This document shows positions 15,101 to 27,293 of a stretch of DNA of 64,000 nt, piece by piece. The stretch is taken from the NCBI RefSeq assembly GCF_003254395.2, contig NC_037646.1:6419881-6483880 (forward strand). Direction: 5' to 3'. Each line of letters begins with the position of its first letter. Position 1 is the stretch's first letter. The notes under the pieces are model-generated. The model worked only from the letters and a program-made list of their open reading frames with translations, had not been told where the DNA came from and made no database searches. Position numbers and translations under genes: made by a program. The DNA is from Apis mellifera (Eukaryota > Arthropoda > Insecta > Hymenoptera > Apidae).

Positions 15101-16004
15101 TTGGTTTTGCATAAGTATTATTTTGGTTTAAATCTGTTATATATTGGCTCATTGTGAGATCAGTAGACGATTTTGTCTGTAAATTAGGTGCAATCAATCC
15201 AGATTGTCGTAGATTTTCAGCAGATTTTTTTATTGGGAAGGTATTACTGTTAGAATAATTGATATAGCATTGTTCTGAAAATTGAAATGGTTCATTTGCA
15301 CCTATAGAAACAGAGGATTGTTCTTCATTCATGAAATCAAGACTGGTGCGTTTATTTGTTATATTATTTAAATTTTCTGGAAACTTGTGACCTTCATCTC
15401 TTGATAAACGTTTTATATAACGTTCAGTACGTGCTGCACGACTTTTTCTATTACAAGAAATATTTTTCTGCGTACTATGTGCAGCAATTTCATTTTGATA
15501 TCTTGTCAATGAATTACAAGATTTACGTGAATCTTCATCTGAACTACTGTCTGCACAAATACGGTCTCGTTTTGCTTCTACTCGTGCTTTTAATTTATTT
15601 TTCCTTGCTTTTTTACTTAATCCATCCAATGATCCATCGCTACTACGAGAATTCAAAGAATCTTTTTGTAAGTTTGTTATATCCATTGACTTTGTAGTAT
15701 CGTTAATATTTAAATGTTGATTTGAATTCTTTTCAATTGGTTGAAGCACAACATTATGTAATTTTCTATTAAATACTGTGCGAGGTTTTGGTTGTCTTGT
15801 ACAATATACAATTTCTTCATCATTGGAAGAACTATCATAATCCCGAATTGATGATATTCTTTTCAAAATTCCACCAATTGACCATTTTTTTTCTTTTTTT
15901 TTATCTGTAGAAGTCACAGCATTACAGACAGGTAAGCGTCGAGTTGGTGGTAAAAGACCATCCATTCTTAAAATATCTTTTCCACTGATACTTCTTTTTT
16001 CCAT
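12111..16004 (-). CDS. Large disordered protein with C-terminal membrane anchor (unknown family)
   Basis: A single uninterrupted frame of 1297 codons, far too long for chance in AT-rich DNA. The start is the first ATG after an in-frame TAA about 20 nt upstream. I do not recognise the family. The N-terminus has a basic patch (residues 35-40) followed by WSIGGILKRISSIRDY. Residues ~120-160 are strongly basic then Ser/Asp-rich, and a proline-rich SPPEPPPRDPR lies near 350. A likely helix (ELEAIYNSLRLGDEDLLDRA) lies near 565-590, followed by four spaced DDxxY motifs, three of them DDxxYR (about 619, 663, 683, 747). A short coiled-coil-like segment rich in Glu/Leu is near the C-terminus. The last ~27 residues (1268-1294) form a hydrophobic helix leaving only a few residues behind it, the form of a tail-anchored protein with a cytosolic body and ER or mitochondrial outer membrane insertion. 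Low-complexity Ser/Asn/Glu/Lys stretches suggest disorder. The frame is unlikely to be a pseudogene because it has no breaks. An acceptor-like tract 40 nt upstream suggests a spliced 5' UTR. Confidence 0.9.
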   Translation of the reverse strand: MEKRSISGKDILRMDGLLPPTRRLPVCNAVTSTDKKKEKKWSIGGILKRISSIRDYDSSSNDEEIVYCTRQPKPRTVFNRKLHNVVLQPIEKNSNQHLNINDTTKSMDITNLQKDSLNSRSSDGSLDGLSKKARKNKLKARVEAKRDRICADSSSDEDSRKSCNSLTRYQNEIAAHSTQKNISCNRKSRAARTERYIKRLSRDEGHKFPENLNNITNKRTSLDFMNEEQSSVSIGANEPFQFSEQCYINYSNSNTFPIKKSAENLRQSGLIAPNLQTKSSTDLTMSQYITDLNQNNTYAKPNVSYRNKNNLNQEENNVFNLSMASNTIYANPYDYTRNHQFASRSSSPPEPPPRDPRCRIFTYGCNSFPLNENFGAIKYDDTLRTKMNDIHEVTKDHVKSLRSYDSNNEISWCGSTKHCPRRPLSLTVSSTPSCNLSECTNNRHNSTGRHVDEPMFKETEAMKCQRRNDRNDQLTSSFKNYDTKMRENKLSTTYIKNMRNNSVSPTISKSLDSSYTKSPIKEIAIENFYNLPNDTFVDNLKMEENQLISDQDTLEKKRSSKNLEEALSELEAIYNSLRLGDEDLLDRAERRSMEEFSLRQAKTNTISYISEDSTDRTKDDMAYRRMHPKERPASLSEVVGQSALSNISYLIASPILSRKDITDDYLYAGNCASRRDEPDVTRDDVVYRSIQHANNTLKIIDPQPPFGIPLGPVTAATESDYLHTTPTKPDYPRSSYIPQCEPDIVTDDLAYRALRKDANTSKNTVESKNSIIRDQEITFGTKKKRAVRSLSANLYGLINHDRIHLRREPSLQEIKDEMSNTIIDIKSLPIRTDRRVVSDGELSDYDRWHSDSLLKNSKTDINGNHPVTNVNRKKLRVYVSPSTKVQDFENKNENDTRAQNSIISNDILPNALNNEFWQNCMQNKSNESYNQDTETDFTAYSRLCQDLVNLIEGQNDMEVKSTEETHVHSELPVIDVSNDNNKEEESSILHIQSLGNHYSENNIENRKDKENIEKQTEILTKFENEDSEKTGDNTFDFYLRVADENVKLIAEAFSSVADHLRDSRLSQKNSLTSYHSEIETDSTAPNTSTRSSITCSQDDTNDDLSSSSRITDILNVVPKEDTTITLNEDCNLIESEKARSNSHTDPKLDLSKAVYDLQLAAASLCKHEKEIEELEALLKKDATNNISCNNNVSIEKDISSLNIIETNSILNNEKEKESDQEKTVISTAVKPEIDEHDPNCEGESTKCKDTYELYDIPRSTEMRISYVTNLITILFTTYSMVLLACFLALLLATVAAS

Positions 16005-16043
16005 TATGAATAAATAATTTATCTATTTAAATATATTATAATA

Positions 16044-16060
16044 TCTAAAAAAAATTAAAA
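16044..16060 (-). other. Likely 3' splice site in the 5' UTR of the 12.1-16.0 kb gene
   Basis: On the minus strand a long T-rich tract ends in AG just before position 16044, 40 nt ahead of the ATG at 16004. It looks like a good acceptor, so the reading frame may be carried by one coding exon joined to an upstream non-coding exon. The donor was not identified. Confidence 0.4.
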
Positions 16061-16959
16061 TTAAAATTAATTAATATTTAAAATTTTTTAAATTTATTAT
16101 TATTTGTAGAATATTTTAAACTATAAAATCTCATTGTATCAATATTAGCATAAACTATATTAATAAATATATTAATATGCTGTTAATTTTAATAATCTTA
16201 ATTCTACTTACGATTATATATGTTATGTATTAAATATATATATCATATATATAACATATATAAATGCAGAAAATGTGTAAAAATATGCAGATGTAATCAC
16301 TTCATCATAACCATTAAACGAATTACATTTTATTTAAACAGCAAATTTTCGATTTCCAATATTGATATGTTTATACAGTGAACACCTTGAAACAGAGGAT
16401 TTTCATTATAAACAATTATATATCATTACGTGCATGTATATAAATAGAATATTGTCTGCTAACCTCCATGCAGACGATCAGTTGAATGATTCAGATAAGT
16501 ATTAGGCGAAGGGCGAATTTTCTGTACATTTGCCAAATATTTTCCTGCGATTTAGGAATGTTAGGCACAAAATTCATTCACATTACACAGGATATAAATT
16601 AAGACAACTTAGGTCAGTACATCTAACGTAGCGCTGATAATCCTGATAAGATTTCCACACCTCTTCCGTAGAATTTCGCAATACGTTCGTTATCTTGACA
16701 GATGAACTATAAAAATTACTCTTGAAAACTATAATGAACTCTTGTAAATTATTGAAGTACCCAACAGTTTGATTTAAAGATTTGTGTTTGAAAATTATAA
16801 AAGATTTGATTAGTTTTCAGACATCTACGATCTGTAACTAATATTTGCTTCATGCTTATTTAATAATGCTGCCATTACATGGATATCGGTGAATGTAGTA
16901 TTACGCGTCAAATACAAAGGATACTGGTAGACCACTCGAAACTGACTCGAATCAGATCG

Positions 16960-17095
16960 AATCAGATATGAGAAGAGAAGGGATTCATCGTTTAGACCCC
17001 ACCCATTACACCAACCTTCCCCCATCGCGCAGAATCACGCACAGTAAATCGTGCACGCATCTTACGCACCCACGCACGACAATTGTATCATCTTC
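16960..17095 (-). promoter_or_regulatory. Candidate promoter region for the 12.1-16.0 kb gene
   Basis: A CpG-containing island (ATCGCGCAGAATCACGCAC, CGTGCACGCATC, CACGCACGAC) inside AT-rich DNA, about 1 kb before the ATG at 16004. Position and composition are the only evidence; the frame of 66 codons across it is probably incidental. Confidence 0.3.
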
Positions 17096-17424
17096 TTTAA
17101 AATTATTATAATAGTATTTTAACTTACTTTCGAGAAATAAAATAGTATTATATTTATTGATATATTATTGATATAAATATAAATTTATTGATATAATATT
17201 CTTGTTATATAAAACGATATATAATGTACATTATACGAAATATTTTTTATAAAAATATTTGATATTTTCTTTAACAATAGTGTAGAAAAAGGCATGCAAT
17301 GTATTTAAATGTAGACTGTACTATTTATGACGCTTCACATAGAAATCCTCTTTAATAGAGTTTAATGAAACTCTGATGATATAGTAGGAAAATGCTATTC
17401 TTCGGTTAGAATTGGAACTAAAGG

Positions 17425-17595
17425 AATTTTGTGAAATTGGTTCTTTTAATATTTGTTTTTTTAATCATAAATTGAAATATAAAATTTTTTATATAAATTT
17501 TGTAACTTTATGAAATTGGTTGTTTTAATATTAATATTATTTGTTTTTTTAATCATAAATTGGAATATAAAATTTTTTATATAAATTTTATAAGT
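17425..17595. repeat. Tandem duplication, two copies of ~85 bp
   Basis: The block running from GTGAAATTGGTT or ATGAAATTGGTT through TTTTAATCATAAATTG to TATATAAATTTT occurs twice in direct orientation, with a small ATATTA insertion in the second copy. Confidence 0.85.
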
Positions 17596-20500
17596 TTTTT
17601 AATTTTTCTTTTCATTAACATAATAATAAATATAGATCACTTATTCATTTATATACTTTTATGTACTTTACGTGCAATATGATAAGTAAAAAATTAATGA
17701 ATTGATAATTATATCAAATCATAGGAACCTTGAACTTACAACTCCAAGTTATGTTTGAGATTCAGTTTAAAATTGTATTGCATTCCAGATTTGAATTACG
17801 TCAGACTAAAGACGTAATACGACACTATTATAAATAGAGATGCTTTTATCTTAGTGTTTAGCTGATAAATTTTAATTTAAATTATTCTGGTTTTTTTTTA
17901 AATAAAATATATATTTTTTAAATATTTACATTATACAATTATAAAAATAATATTATTTTTTCCCTGAATCAAATTGATTTATTTTCAACAAAATATTAAA
18001 ATTATAATTACTTCTTGTAAGTAATACACTACCATCAATCTAAATTGCATATAATTGTATGAGACACACATTTCTTATTTTTAGTTTAACAATTTTAATT
18101 TTAAATATTTAATTGTTTATATAATTTCTTAAAAATTTAAGAAATTTATTTAATAAATCATTACAAAACAAAGAATTTATGTTGCATTATTAAATCCATA
18201 ATTAAATAAAATACACATCTATATCAGATTATTACATAATGTAAAACAGAAAGTTAAAAAAGAATCATGTAATTATAAAGCATTTAAAAAAATATAATTG
18301 CATCATAAGAAGGGAATCAAATTAAAAACAGAAATGGAAATATATAAATTATATATACATTTGATCATATATTGATATATTTTTAATTTCAATAGTAAAG
18401 AAGATATATGAATAAAATTAAAAATGTAAAAAGGTAAGGGAAGAAATAAAAAAAGTATAAATTACACTTTTTTTATTGCATTTTAAAGTGTTCATCTACA
18501 TTTTATGTTTAATTTTAAGCGTTTGTATTTGTTCATCAAAAAATTGATCAAAAAACATATAAAAAAATGTTTATTATTATATTTCATTCACATTTTAAAC
18601 TATATATATATATATATATATTCAAACATTCATTGTGATTAAAAACTTCAAAAAATAAATAATACTTCAAGAAAATACAAAACTAAAATATTTTTTACTC
18701 TTAAATTAAACAAATTCATCTATATTTTAAATTGCATCGTCGAGTTATCTATACAAGATATAATAATAATTACCTAAAATAATTAATAATTTCAATAAAT
18801 CATTATCATATGCTTCAAATCTCCATTTTTATTTCATCTCGTTAAATATTCCAACAATTAGACCAAATGTCCACCAAAGACCCGGATATATTCTTCCATT
18901 CTCTTTTTCTCTGCGCAAATCGATGATACGAGAAAAGTGTCCAATAATATTCGCGGATATTTTAAGAACGGATACGTAAAAAAAAAAAAAAAAAAAAAAA
19001 AGAAAGAAAAATAAGAAAAAGAACGAATGAATGGGTGGGGAATGCGCATTTCGTGAAAGTTATAATTCCTCTGAGTATTCTTGGTGCAGGGCTACCAGAC
19101 ATAACGCATTACGCGAAGTGTTAAAGGTTCGAGACGCCGAAGAGACCGTGATATTCTTTCGAAATTAGGTATTCATGCTGCATCATTCCGGTCCAGAGAG
19201 CCATATACGGTTGGTCAAAGACACGAGGCATTGTGTGTATGTAAGTTGCACATATCTCATCGATAGCAGCAAGGAGAAAGCCGCTTTCAGCATTAATTCA
19301 GGACAAATACTTTTATATTTTGCGCGCGGCAAGAACTTTACGAAAAAATCGACATGGCTCGCAAATTGACGTGGCTCGAAATAGCGGGCAGAATTTTTTT
19401 ATAGCATGATAGGTGTCTATTTATATCCGAAAGTATATTTAATCGTTTCACGTGAACAGAAGTATATGTATAATTTTAGAATGTATAAAAAGAATGAACT
19501 AAATTAACTTGTAATTGATATTAGTGTTTAACGCATATATATATGGATATAATGAATAATCGTTTTCTTTATTTAAATTCGAAAAATTATTTTATCGAGG
19601 TTTAATTTAATGGTTTCGTTAAATAATTTTTAAAAAAATTTAATCGCTGTGTGGAAATGAAATTATTTTTTAAAAATATTTAAGTATTTAACTTTTGATG
19701 TTTGGTTCAGAATACGTGACAGATCGATTGTTTTAAAAAGTATATTTACAAAATATATAGAACGTCGTTAAAAAATTTGAAAAATCAGAATCGAGTGACT
19801 TTTTTTTTCTCAAAATTAATTTCATACTTGTAGAATTTATTTATTTATACTAACAGAAAGTTAAAAGTAATATTTTTAGATTAATTGTTAATTGATGAAA
19901 GAACTCATTGTTAAATCATTATTTGATTTTAACAATTTTTTATTGTTAAATTTAATATATAAATATAATATAATAAATATTATACTTATATTTGCAAGAA
20001 TAAAATTTGGATAAAATTTGAATTAAAAAATGAATTTCTTGATTATTGATTTCTGATAGTGTATTAAAATAAATGTTAAACTAAAAAATAAGCCAGTTAA
20101 GCCAGGATAAGTAATAATTAATTATAGGGATTATGAATTATTATGAGCTTTTATAAAATATCACAGTTAATTTCGAACAGTATATATCTTGATGGTAAAT
20201 TGGAAGAGTCAAAGCCGTGAAACTCTCAAGGATATGAATTGAAATAGCCTGTAGAATATGTAGAAATAGCAGACAGTCCATGATTGCAGGGTCAAATGAT
20301 GACAAGGACAACAACCGTATGAGTGTTAAGCTTTTTCGTTTATTGAAAATATCTCTGTAAAACGTGTGTATATTGTGGCCGGGCGAGGTAAGCCGACAAA
20401 ACCGAATCTTTTTTTTTTTTTTTTTTGTTTCTTCATTTTTTTTCGACAACGAAACGAAATCGGGTAGCAAACGAAGGAATACGGTGAAGACATTAAAAAC

Positions 20501-21232
20501 AATAATAGAGTCAAATCGTTATTTTAGTTACCTACATAAGTAAAGGACGAATCAACGATGCATTCGCTTACTTTTCTTTTTTTCTTTTTTTTTTTTTTCT
20601 TTTAATCTTAGTATATTAATTATATTATGTATAACAAAGCGGTAACAACTTGTTAATTGTAACTATTACGGTAATAATCGTTTACTTTATATAATTACAA
20701 TAATGTAATGTAAGGATGATCGTTAACTAATCGATAACAAACGAATCGTTTCCTCCTCCATCCTTCCTTCGTCTTGATCGTCATATTTATTTCTCGTCAC
20801 TTTCTTAACTTCGTCTTTTCCCTATTTTTCTTCTCTTTTTTCTTTTATTTTTATGTGTTTGTGTGTTTTATTTATTTCCTTTTTTTTTTTTTTTGCTTTT
20901 TTTTTGCTTAAATCCGATATCGATCTTCAGCTAAATCGTTTCGTTATTTTATTTTATTCGTATATTCCCTCTTTCGTATTAATTATTTAACAACAGTTTT
21001 TTTATTTCTTTTATTACTTGCTCTTTAATTTAATAATCGTAGTAAACATAGTAATTATTTATAATATTGTGCAAATAATCCATATTTTTATTTTGTTTAA
21101 TAATAATGAATGTCATTCAACGGAGGAGCTCTTCTATGTTCTCTCTTTCTCTCCCTCATTTTCTCTCTCTTTCGCTCTCTTCTCGCTTTCTCGCTCTCCC
21201 TCTCTCGCGCTCTCGTTCATTCTTTCCCTCAT

Positions 21233-21234
<2 letters not shown>

Positions 21235-21274
<40 letters not shown>
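21235..21274. repeat. CT (GAGA) microsatellite
   Basis: About 18 uninterrupted CT units within a 150-bp pyrimidine-rich stretch. GAGA repeats bind GAGA-type factors in insects, which matters here because of the neighbouring motifs. The overlapping plus-strand frames are repeat artefacts. Confidence 0.95.
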
Positions 21275-21277
<3 letters not shown>

Positions 21278-21371
21278 TTCTTTCTTTTTTTTCTATTTTT
21301 CACACATACACGTTCTTTCGCACGCACTCTGTCTCGATGTCTCTCTCTGCTTGCTCGCGCGTATTTACGAC

Positions 21372-21435
21372 ACGCATTTGCGCATGCGCGCCGTCGCGGC
21401 ACACGTCCGCGCATGCGCGCACAAGCACGGAGCAC
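21372..21435. promoter_or_regulatory. Twin NRF-1/EWG-type sites next to a GAGA tract
   Basis: Two perfect matches to the NRF-1/Erect-wing core GCGCATGCGC lie about 28 bp apart (about 21380-21390 and 21408-21419), inside a CpG-rich patch with GTCGCGGCACACG between them. The pair, the GAGA tract and CpG content suggest a promoter or strong enhancer, about 6 kb past the para stop. The target is unknown: a transcript of either direction, or the upstream promoter of the 12.1-16.0 kb gene. Confidence 0.45.
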
Positions 21436-21945
21436 GCATTTGAATGGACGATCCTTCGCGCGTAATGTTTTTTTTTTCGACAGCTAGCTCGTTAAAATTG
21501 GATTTTTTTTTTTTTTTTTTTTTGGTTTCTTAGCACATTTCATCTACCTAGCTTGTTGACCCATGGCAGTTGCTTGTTCATTATACTGGCCGACAGGCTC
21601 CGTAGCTTGACACTTTACTCGATTATTCTTTGTATTTTTTTTTAAATCTTCTTTTATTTAACCCAACTCACAGAATTTTTTATTTCGTACCTTCTTTATA
21701 TAGCTTTTGTGTTTATTTCATCGTTTTATTATCTGACGACGTTTAGGTTAATAAGTTTCGAGAGTTTCGAGACACTACAAAGCCCTTTTTTTTATTTTTG
21801 TTCGCTATCCGTTTAAGAAAATTTCGTGCATTTACGATTAGTTAACTTAGTTTCATTTCTTCTTTATACAATGCGTAACGGCAGTATCGTCCACGGAGAA
21901 AGTACGTTTAAATCTCGTCTTACCTCGCTTAACGAAGGAAAGCCC

Positions 21946-21948
<3 letters not shown>

Positions 21949-22017
<69 letters not shown>

Positions 22018-22041
22018 CATATACATATATATATATATATT
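21949..22041. repeat. TA / CATATA microsatellite
   Basis: About 27 TA units followed by CATATA units. It produces the Tyr-Ile reading frames seen on both strands. Confidence 0.97.
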
Positions 22042-22493
22042 TTTGTTCTTTAATATCTTACAGCCGTCGTCGCGCAAAAGCTGATATTTAATGTACGATT
22101 TTTTTTTTTTTTTGTTTCTGGTAAAACGAAAATTAATGAAGCACACCACGTATACTCTTCCACCCCCCTCCCCCTTGTTTCTTTTCGCAGCCGTAGCAAA
22201 TTTTTTTGGCCGATCGAACATTTTTTTACCGTTCCCGAGCTTTTTTTTGTCCCGAGCGTTACGCGCAAAACGAATTTCCAAGCAACCCTTCGAGACGCGG
22301 AAATCGGAATTTCTAACCTTTTTACTCTTTCCCTTCCAATACGACCGTAGATTAAGCGGATCGAATGTCACCAAGTTTACCAACAATCGGTAAACGCGAC
22401 TGAAAATTGGGGAAGTTGCGATTCAATCGAACATTCGATCACGAAAAATCCGAGCAGTCATCACGTTCGCAATAAAAAATCACTGTGGATAAA

Positions 22494-22562
22494 GAAGAAA
22501 AAGAAGAAAAAGAAGAAGAAAAAGAAGAAGTAGAAAAAGAAGTAGAAGAAAAAGAAGAAGAA
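22494..22562. repeat. GAA-rich microsatellite
   Basis: A degenerate run of GAA/GAAAAA units. The Lys-Glu reading frame across it is an artefact. Confidence 0.9.
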
Positions 22563-25500
22563 ACGATATTCATTTCGATGCCTCTCAGGGAAGAACGATT
22601 TTTACATGATTCGCAAAATCAATTATCGTTAAAAAGAGGCCAATGTGTGTTTTGGAACACTTTCTGCACGATTGTATTTCGTTTCGTTCGTTTATACGCC
22701 CTGTTTATATATCTTTTTTTTTTTTTTTTTTTAATCTTCTAACGTTTGTCGTGTGTCTCGAGAGTTTTATTGCTTCTAGAAGTTCGCGGTTACCCATTCG
22801 ACAAAGTAGTATCGAAAATATATATGTATATTATTTGCGTACAAACCATTTGATTATTATCGAATTATTTGCACATATTACAGCACGGGAGAGGTTCGAA
22901 ACATAAAAAGGGGCGAGAGGGGGTATCTGAGTAATTAGACAGTGAGCCGGACGGACCATCAGATACGTCGTACTTCGATAGAAGAAGGATCGACGAGTTA
23001 AATGAATCGTCGTCGATCGATCTCGTGCCTCTATTCGTTTCGTTTCGTCGTCATCGTCGTTCGTCGTGCTTCGTATATTAGATTACATTATGTTATTATA
23101 TCAGATGCATGATCGAGTATATTTCGAGTATTATCGTGATTATTTTGATCTCTACAAAAAACAAATATTTAAATAACGTGCGGCTAGAAAAAAATTCGAA
23201 GATTCTCGTCAAATATAATATTAATGCAAACAGCAACGGCATCGCGCAATACTTTTTTTTAGGCATAATCCATATCCATATCTGCTTTTTCGTTGCGGAA
23301 AATTATTGAGATAATTAGGTGGCGCGATGAATCTGATGTGTAATTGATGATAACGCGGATATATTATTGGGATTCATCAATCATTTTAAAGATTCAGAGA
23401 GATTCAGAGTATAAGAAAGTCAAATCTTCGGAAGAAACGAAGAACGACGATCTCTTCCGAACGAACGAGTCGCGAGGACGCAGTCACGCGCATGCGTATA
23501 CTTTGAAGCGTACTCACGAAAAGATCATCGAATGGCCCGCGACGAGAATCGTGAAATGCAATTATAATATACGTAGAAAAGGTACGAGGACATTAATATC
23601 GGACAGGCTTCTCTAAAATACTTTGACAAAGCGGACTCGACACCGATAGTGTGTGAATTATTTGTACGAGTAATTTACAATGATCCTCACCCTCTTGAGC
23701 CTTCGTAGCTTAAAATAATGAACATTTGTTTTTCTTTTTTTATCTGTTTCCATATTTTCTCTTCGTTATTTCTCGCATTATTCTGTACCTAATTGCATAT
23801 CTGTATTTCGCCTAATCTCATTCTCAACCTATGTGTAATAAATTTACACCGTTCCCGGCTCACGTAACATTCATAACCATCGTTTTTATGTTATGTTCTT
23901 ATGTCGTTCCTGCTATATATTCCAAATACAATCCTTCGAGCGAGCTGCGAGTTTTTTTGCCACGTCCGTTTTCGACCAGCGAGAACGATTCTAGCTTCGT
24001 TTATTATAGCGTTTCCGCCGTCGCTAACACGACACCTGTTTCCGGTAAAACACACGAGCAACAAGGTGCGTTCCTCGTTCCTTTTCCCATCGTGTTTCTT
24101 TCTATTCCATTTCAGAACGCGGATGTAAACGTAGAAAAATAACGATTGCGCAATCCGCGTTAACACACACACGCACACACATTAGTTCATGTTTGTCCTC
24201 TGTGTTGTTGTTGCCTCACCACTGCACGCTCGTGCGTGCCAGCCCGAGATAACTTTCGTTCGTGTAAGTACCTATATGTATAATATGCATTAATCTGTAT
24301 TTTGTACGGCAAAAATGAACTGTGCTTTGCCGTCGTTATAGACAGACGCGTTCCAACGAATTCTCGTTTATCTCCGTGTGCATATCACTTGCAACGCGTT
24401 CCTCGATTCACTTCACTAAACCTATGATTTCTTATGTTGCACGAGAACGATGCGATTGAGGTTATTGACTTGTGATAAAATCGAGTGCCATGTTTACGAT
24501 TGTTGAAAAAATTTTATATATCGATATATATCGAAATAATTTTACTCGATCGTAATACAATCCTACCTACAATCTGAAGGACAAGATTGTATTATTTATA
24601 AAACAGGCACGCGATCCTTCACGAAATTAATTAAGCACGTAAACCCGTTCGAAATCGAGCTGGGAACTCGAACGATTCCTTTCTTCTATGAAGCATCGAT
24701 TTTTTTTCTTTTTTTTTTCTTTTTTTCTTTTTTTTTTTTTTAATCATTTAGAATATATATCGAAATTTTTTTAAATATTTGTATCGTGATTCATAATGAA
24801 AGAAAATGTGTGGTTATTTTGTCAGTTTATAATAATCGTTATTATTCTTAAACGTGCATCTTCACGAATCACGAATGGAAATGGTACAACGTACTTTTTG
24901 GGCGTTTTTGCATTGTTTGTTCTCATATAGAGAGAGATAAATCACGTTTGATAATTCAACAGAAACTGTGTACTAAATATTTTAAACAACGAACAGCAAA
25001 ATAATCATTTGAAATCTTAACAATTTTTGTTGAAAACTTAACGTGTCATTTTGGCATCTATTATTAAACTAAGTAGAATGACACAACTTTTTCACTCAAA
25101 TTTTATAATAGAGAATTAAAAATGTTAATGAATTTTTAATTTTAAATTTTATCTGAAATGCAAATGATTTATTTACATTGAAATATTAAAAAAATTATTT
25201 TAAACAAAAATTATCATATTAAAGTATCTAAAATACTTTTCTTAAATTTAGAATTTATCCCATTATATTAATTATTCTTACAAGTTTAATTACTTTAACA
25301 ATTGAGTTAAATTCTGATAGAAATATAATTCAAAAATGAGTTAAAAATAGTTGTGTCCAATTCTACGTTATCAACCGAGTTAATCTTTCATTTTTTTCCA
25401 CATTATTCAAACATGCGGTATTTTATACTTCGTTTTATACTCATTTTAATAATTAGACTACGCGTTTACTGCGAGACGGGTTTACGGGCGCACGGTTGTC

Positions 25501-26789
25501 GATTACAATTATTCGAATAACGTTACACTATTATGTATATTCATTTATTCCAAAGCGCATCACTACGTCGTGTAAGATTGTGTCTGTGTAAGTTTTTGCA
25601 AATGTGTAAATATCTAGCTGATGATGATTGCGAAATTTGTATTTGCCATTCCTTTTTCTTCTCTGTTCCTTTTGGTAAGAAAACTAATTATCAATTATAA
25701 ATATTGAAAAAAAAAAAAAAAACTTTTTTACCAACAATGAAAACTTTGCGAGAAAGATAAGGTAAAAATCTGTTTTATCAAATGAATCACAATCACAATC
25801 GTATTTCTTCCTAATTTTTTATAGAAGCAATTTTTCGATTTTTTAAATAAATATATCACTGTAAAATCAGATCGTTAATAATAATATATAAAACAAATGT
25901 TTACAGATCATTGATGCTTGATATTTAAATATAGAAATAGATAAGAGGAATAGAGAAGCAAAGGGTTAGATAAAACAAAGCCGCGCATTCGGATTTTTGC
26001 GCATCGTACTGCGCAAAATTTGTTCAAGCCGAGCAAATTGTAGTAAACTACGCGTACATTTCACATTATTAACATTCTTATTCACCATCATCATCATGAT
26101 TTATAATCTTAATCATTCTATGATCATCCTCACTATTATCGTCAGTTATGATCAGCATCTTCATCAATGTCTTCGTTTTCTCCATCATTTTTTCTCTTTT
26201 TCCTTTTTTTCAGTTTTTTCAAGTTCAAAAAACTTTCTCGTATTTATTATACACCACAGTACGATGACCAGAATAACAAATAAATGAACAAATGTCACCC
26301 ACGAACCTCGACCGCAGCGAATCAACATTGATTTTTTTTATTACATTTCTATATATTTTTTAACTTCTTTTCGTTTGTATTGTGTTTGTCAGCGAGTTGG
26401 CGAGTCGCTGTCAAAACCGTGTAAAAAATCCAATATACGCGGATAGAATTTTACGAATCGGCTCTACCGATAAGTTTTCTTTTAGAGAAACGATGAGAAA
26501 CGATCGCTCATTTTTCTCTCTCTCTTTTTCTCCCTTTTTTTTCTTTTTTGCAAACGCGGCAATATCAACTATCCCATCGTAGATCTTCATTTCATTGTCG
26601 GTCACGTGAAAAGATTTTTCATTTCATTGCGTCTCGAGTATGCGTACAGCTAACGCAGCCGGCGCGGATCGTCATCGTCATCGTACGATTTCTAAAAAAA
26701 AAAAAGAAAGAACGGTAAGAAGTACCGTAACGAAGTCCATCGAAGGCAGGAATACTGAGCGCGTAGCAACATTAACCTTCGAGCCCTGA

Positions 26790-26795
26790 TTTATT
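26790..26795 (-). terminator. Candidate distal poly(A) signal for para
   Basis: AATAAA on the minus strand about 740 nt after the para stop, in a region of mixed composition where the hexamer is less likely by chance than in AT-rich DNA. Confidence 0.3.
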
Positions 26796-27287
26796 TTTAA
26801 AGGGGGGAAGTCGACTCGAAGGTTATGTTGTACAGAGTCAAATACACTTTTCTCTATACACCGACTATCATTATATTCTTTAGATGCGTTCTTTCCTGTT
26901 AAAGTTCTTGTCCTTCGATTCCTCTTCGTATGTCTATCCATATCTTCGTTTCATAGCCAAATCTTCAAATATTTCAATTACGATTCCATGGATTCCTCTT
27001 GCACCACGGAACGAGAGCCGAACCAATCCGATAACGAGCACGGACGATTGATGATATCAACAACTTTATGTTTTTCTCTATCATCTTATTATTTGCGCCC
27101 CGTTTTTTGACTCGTTCAGGACAAACAAACACATGTCTCGTGTATCCTAGTCCTCGCTCGTGTGTTCATCAGCTAGCGACGTGTCTTTCCCAACGATCGT
27201 AGCGTTTACAGTAGATTAAAGGCAACTCGTTGGAGGAATGTATTTTTTTTCTTTGTTTTTTTTTTTTTTTTTTGGTTTTTTTCTTTC

Positions 27288-27293
27288 TTTTAT
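27288..27293 (-). terminator. Candidate proximal poly(A) signal for para
   Basis: AATAAA on the minus strand about 240 nt after the stop. A genomic A-run of about 20 nt in transcript sense follows within 40 nt, so oligo-dT-primed cDNAs could appear to end here even without true cleavage. Confidence 0.35.

Larger units (their letters stand above)
16061..20480. other. Intergenic DNA upstream of the 16.0 kb start; no gene seen
   Basis: Mostly AT-rich sequence. Two GC-richer patches stand out: 16960-17095, with several GCACGCA-like words, and 19080-19370. The first is about 1 kb upstream of the large reading frame and is a candidate promoter for it. A 22-nt A-run lies near 18980 and an 85-bp tandem duplication at 17425-17595. 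Short open frames here are not convincing. Confidence 0.5.

Noticed and set aside
12404..15697. Several smaller frames on both strands inside the 1297-codon frame
   Set aside because: They are shadows of the large minus-strand coding region.
21018..21487. Three overlapping plus-strand frames of 119-141 codons and one minus-strand frame
   Set aside because: They exist because of the CT microsatellite and its pyrimidine-rich flanks, which are open in all frames; the peptides are Ser/Leu/Phe or Arg/Glu repeats.
21853..22386. 177-codon minus-strand frame
   Set aside because: Its centre is a TA/CATATA microsatellite giving Tyr-Ile repeats, and the flanks are low-complexity; no splice or family support.
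22485..22742. Plus-strand Lys/Glu-rich frame
   Set aside because: Encoded by a GAA repeat; no start context or conserved downstream sequence.
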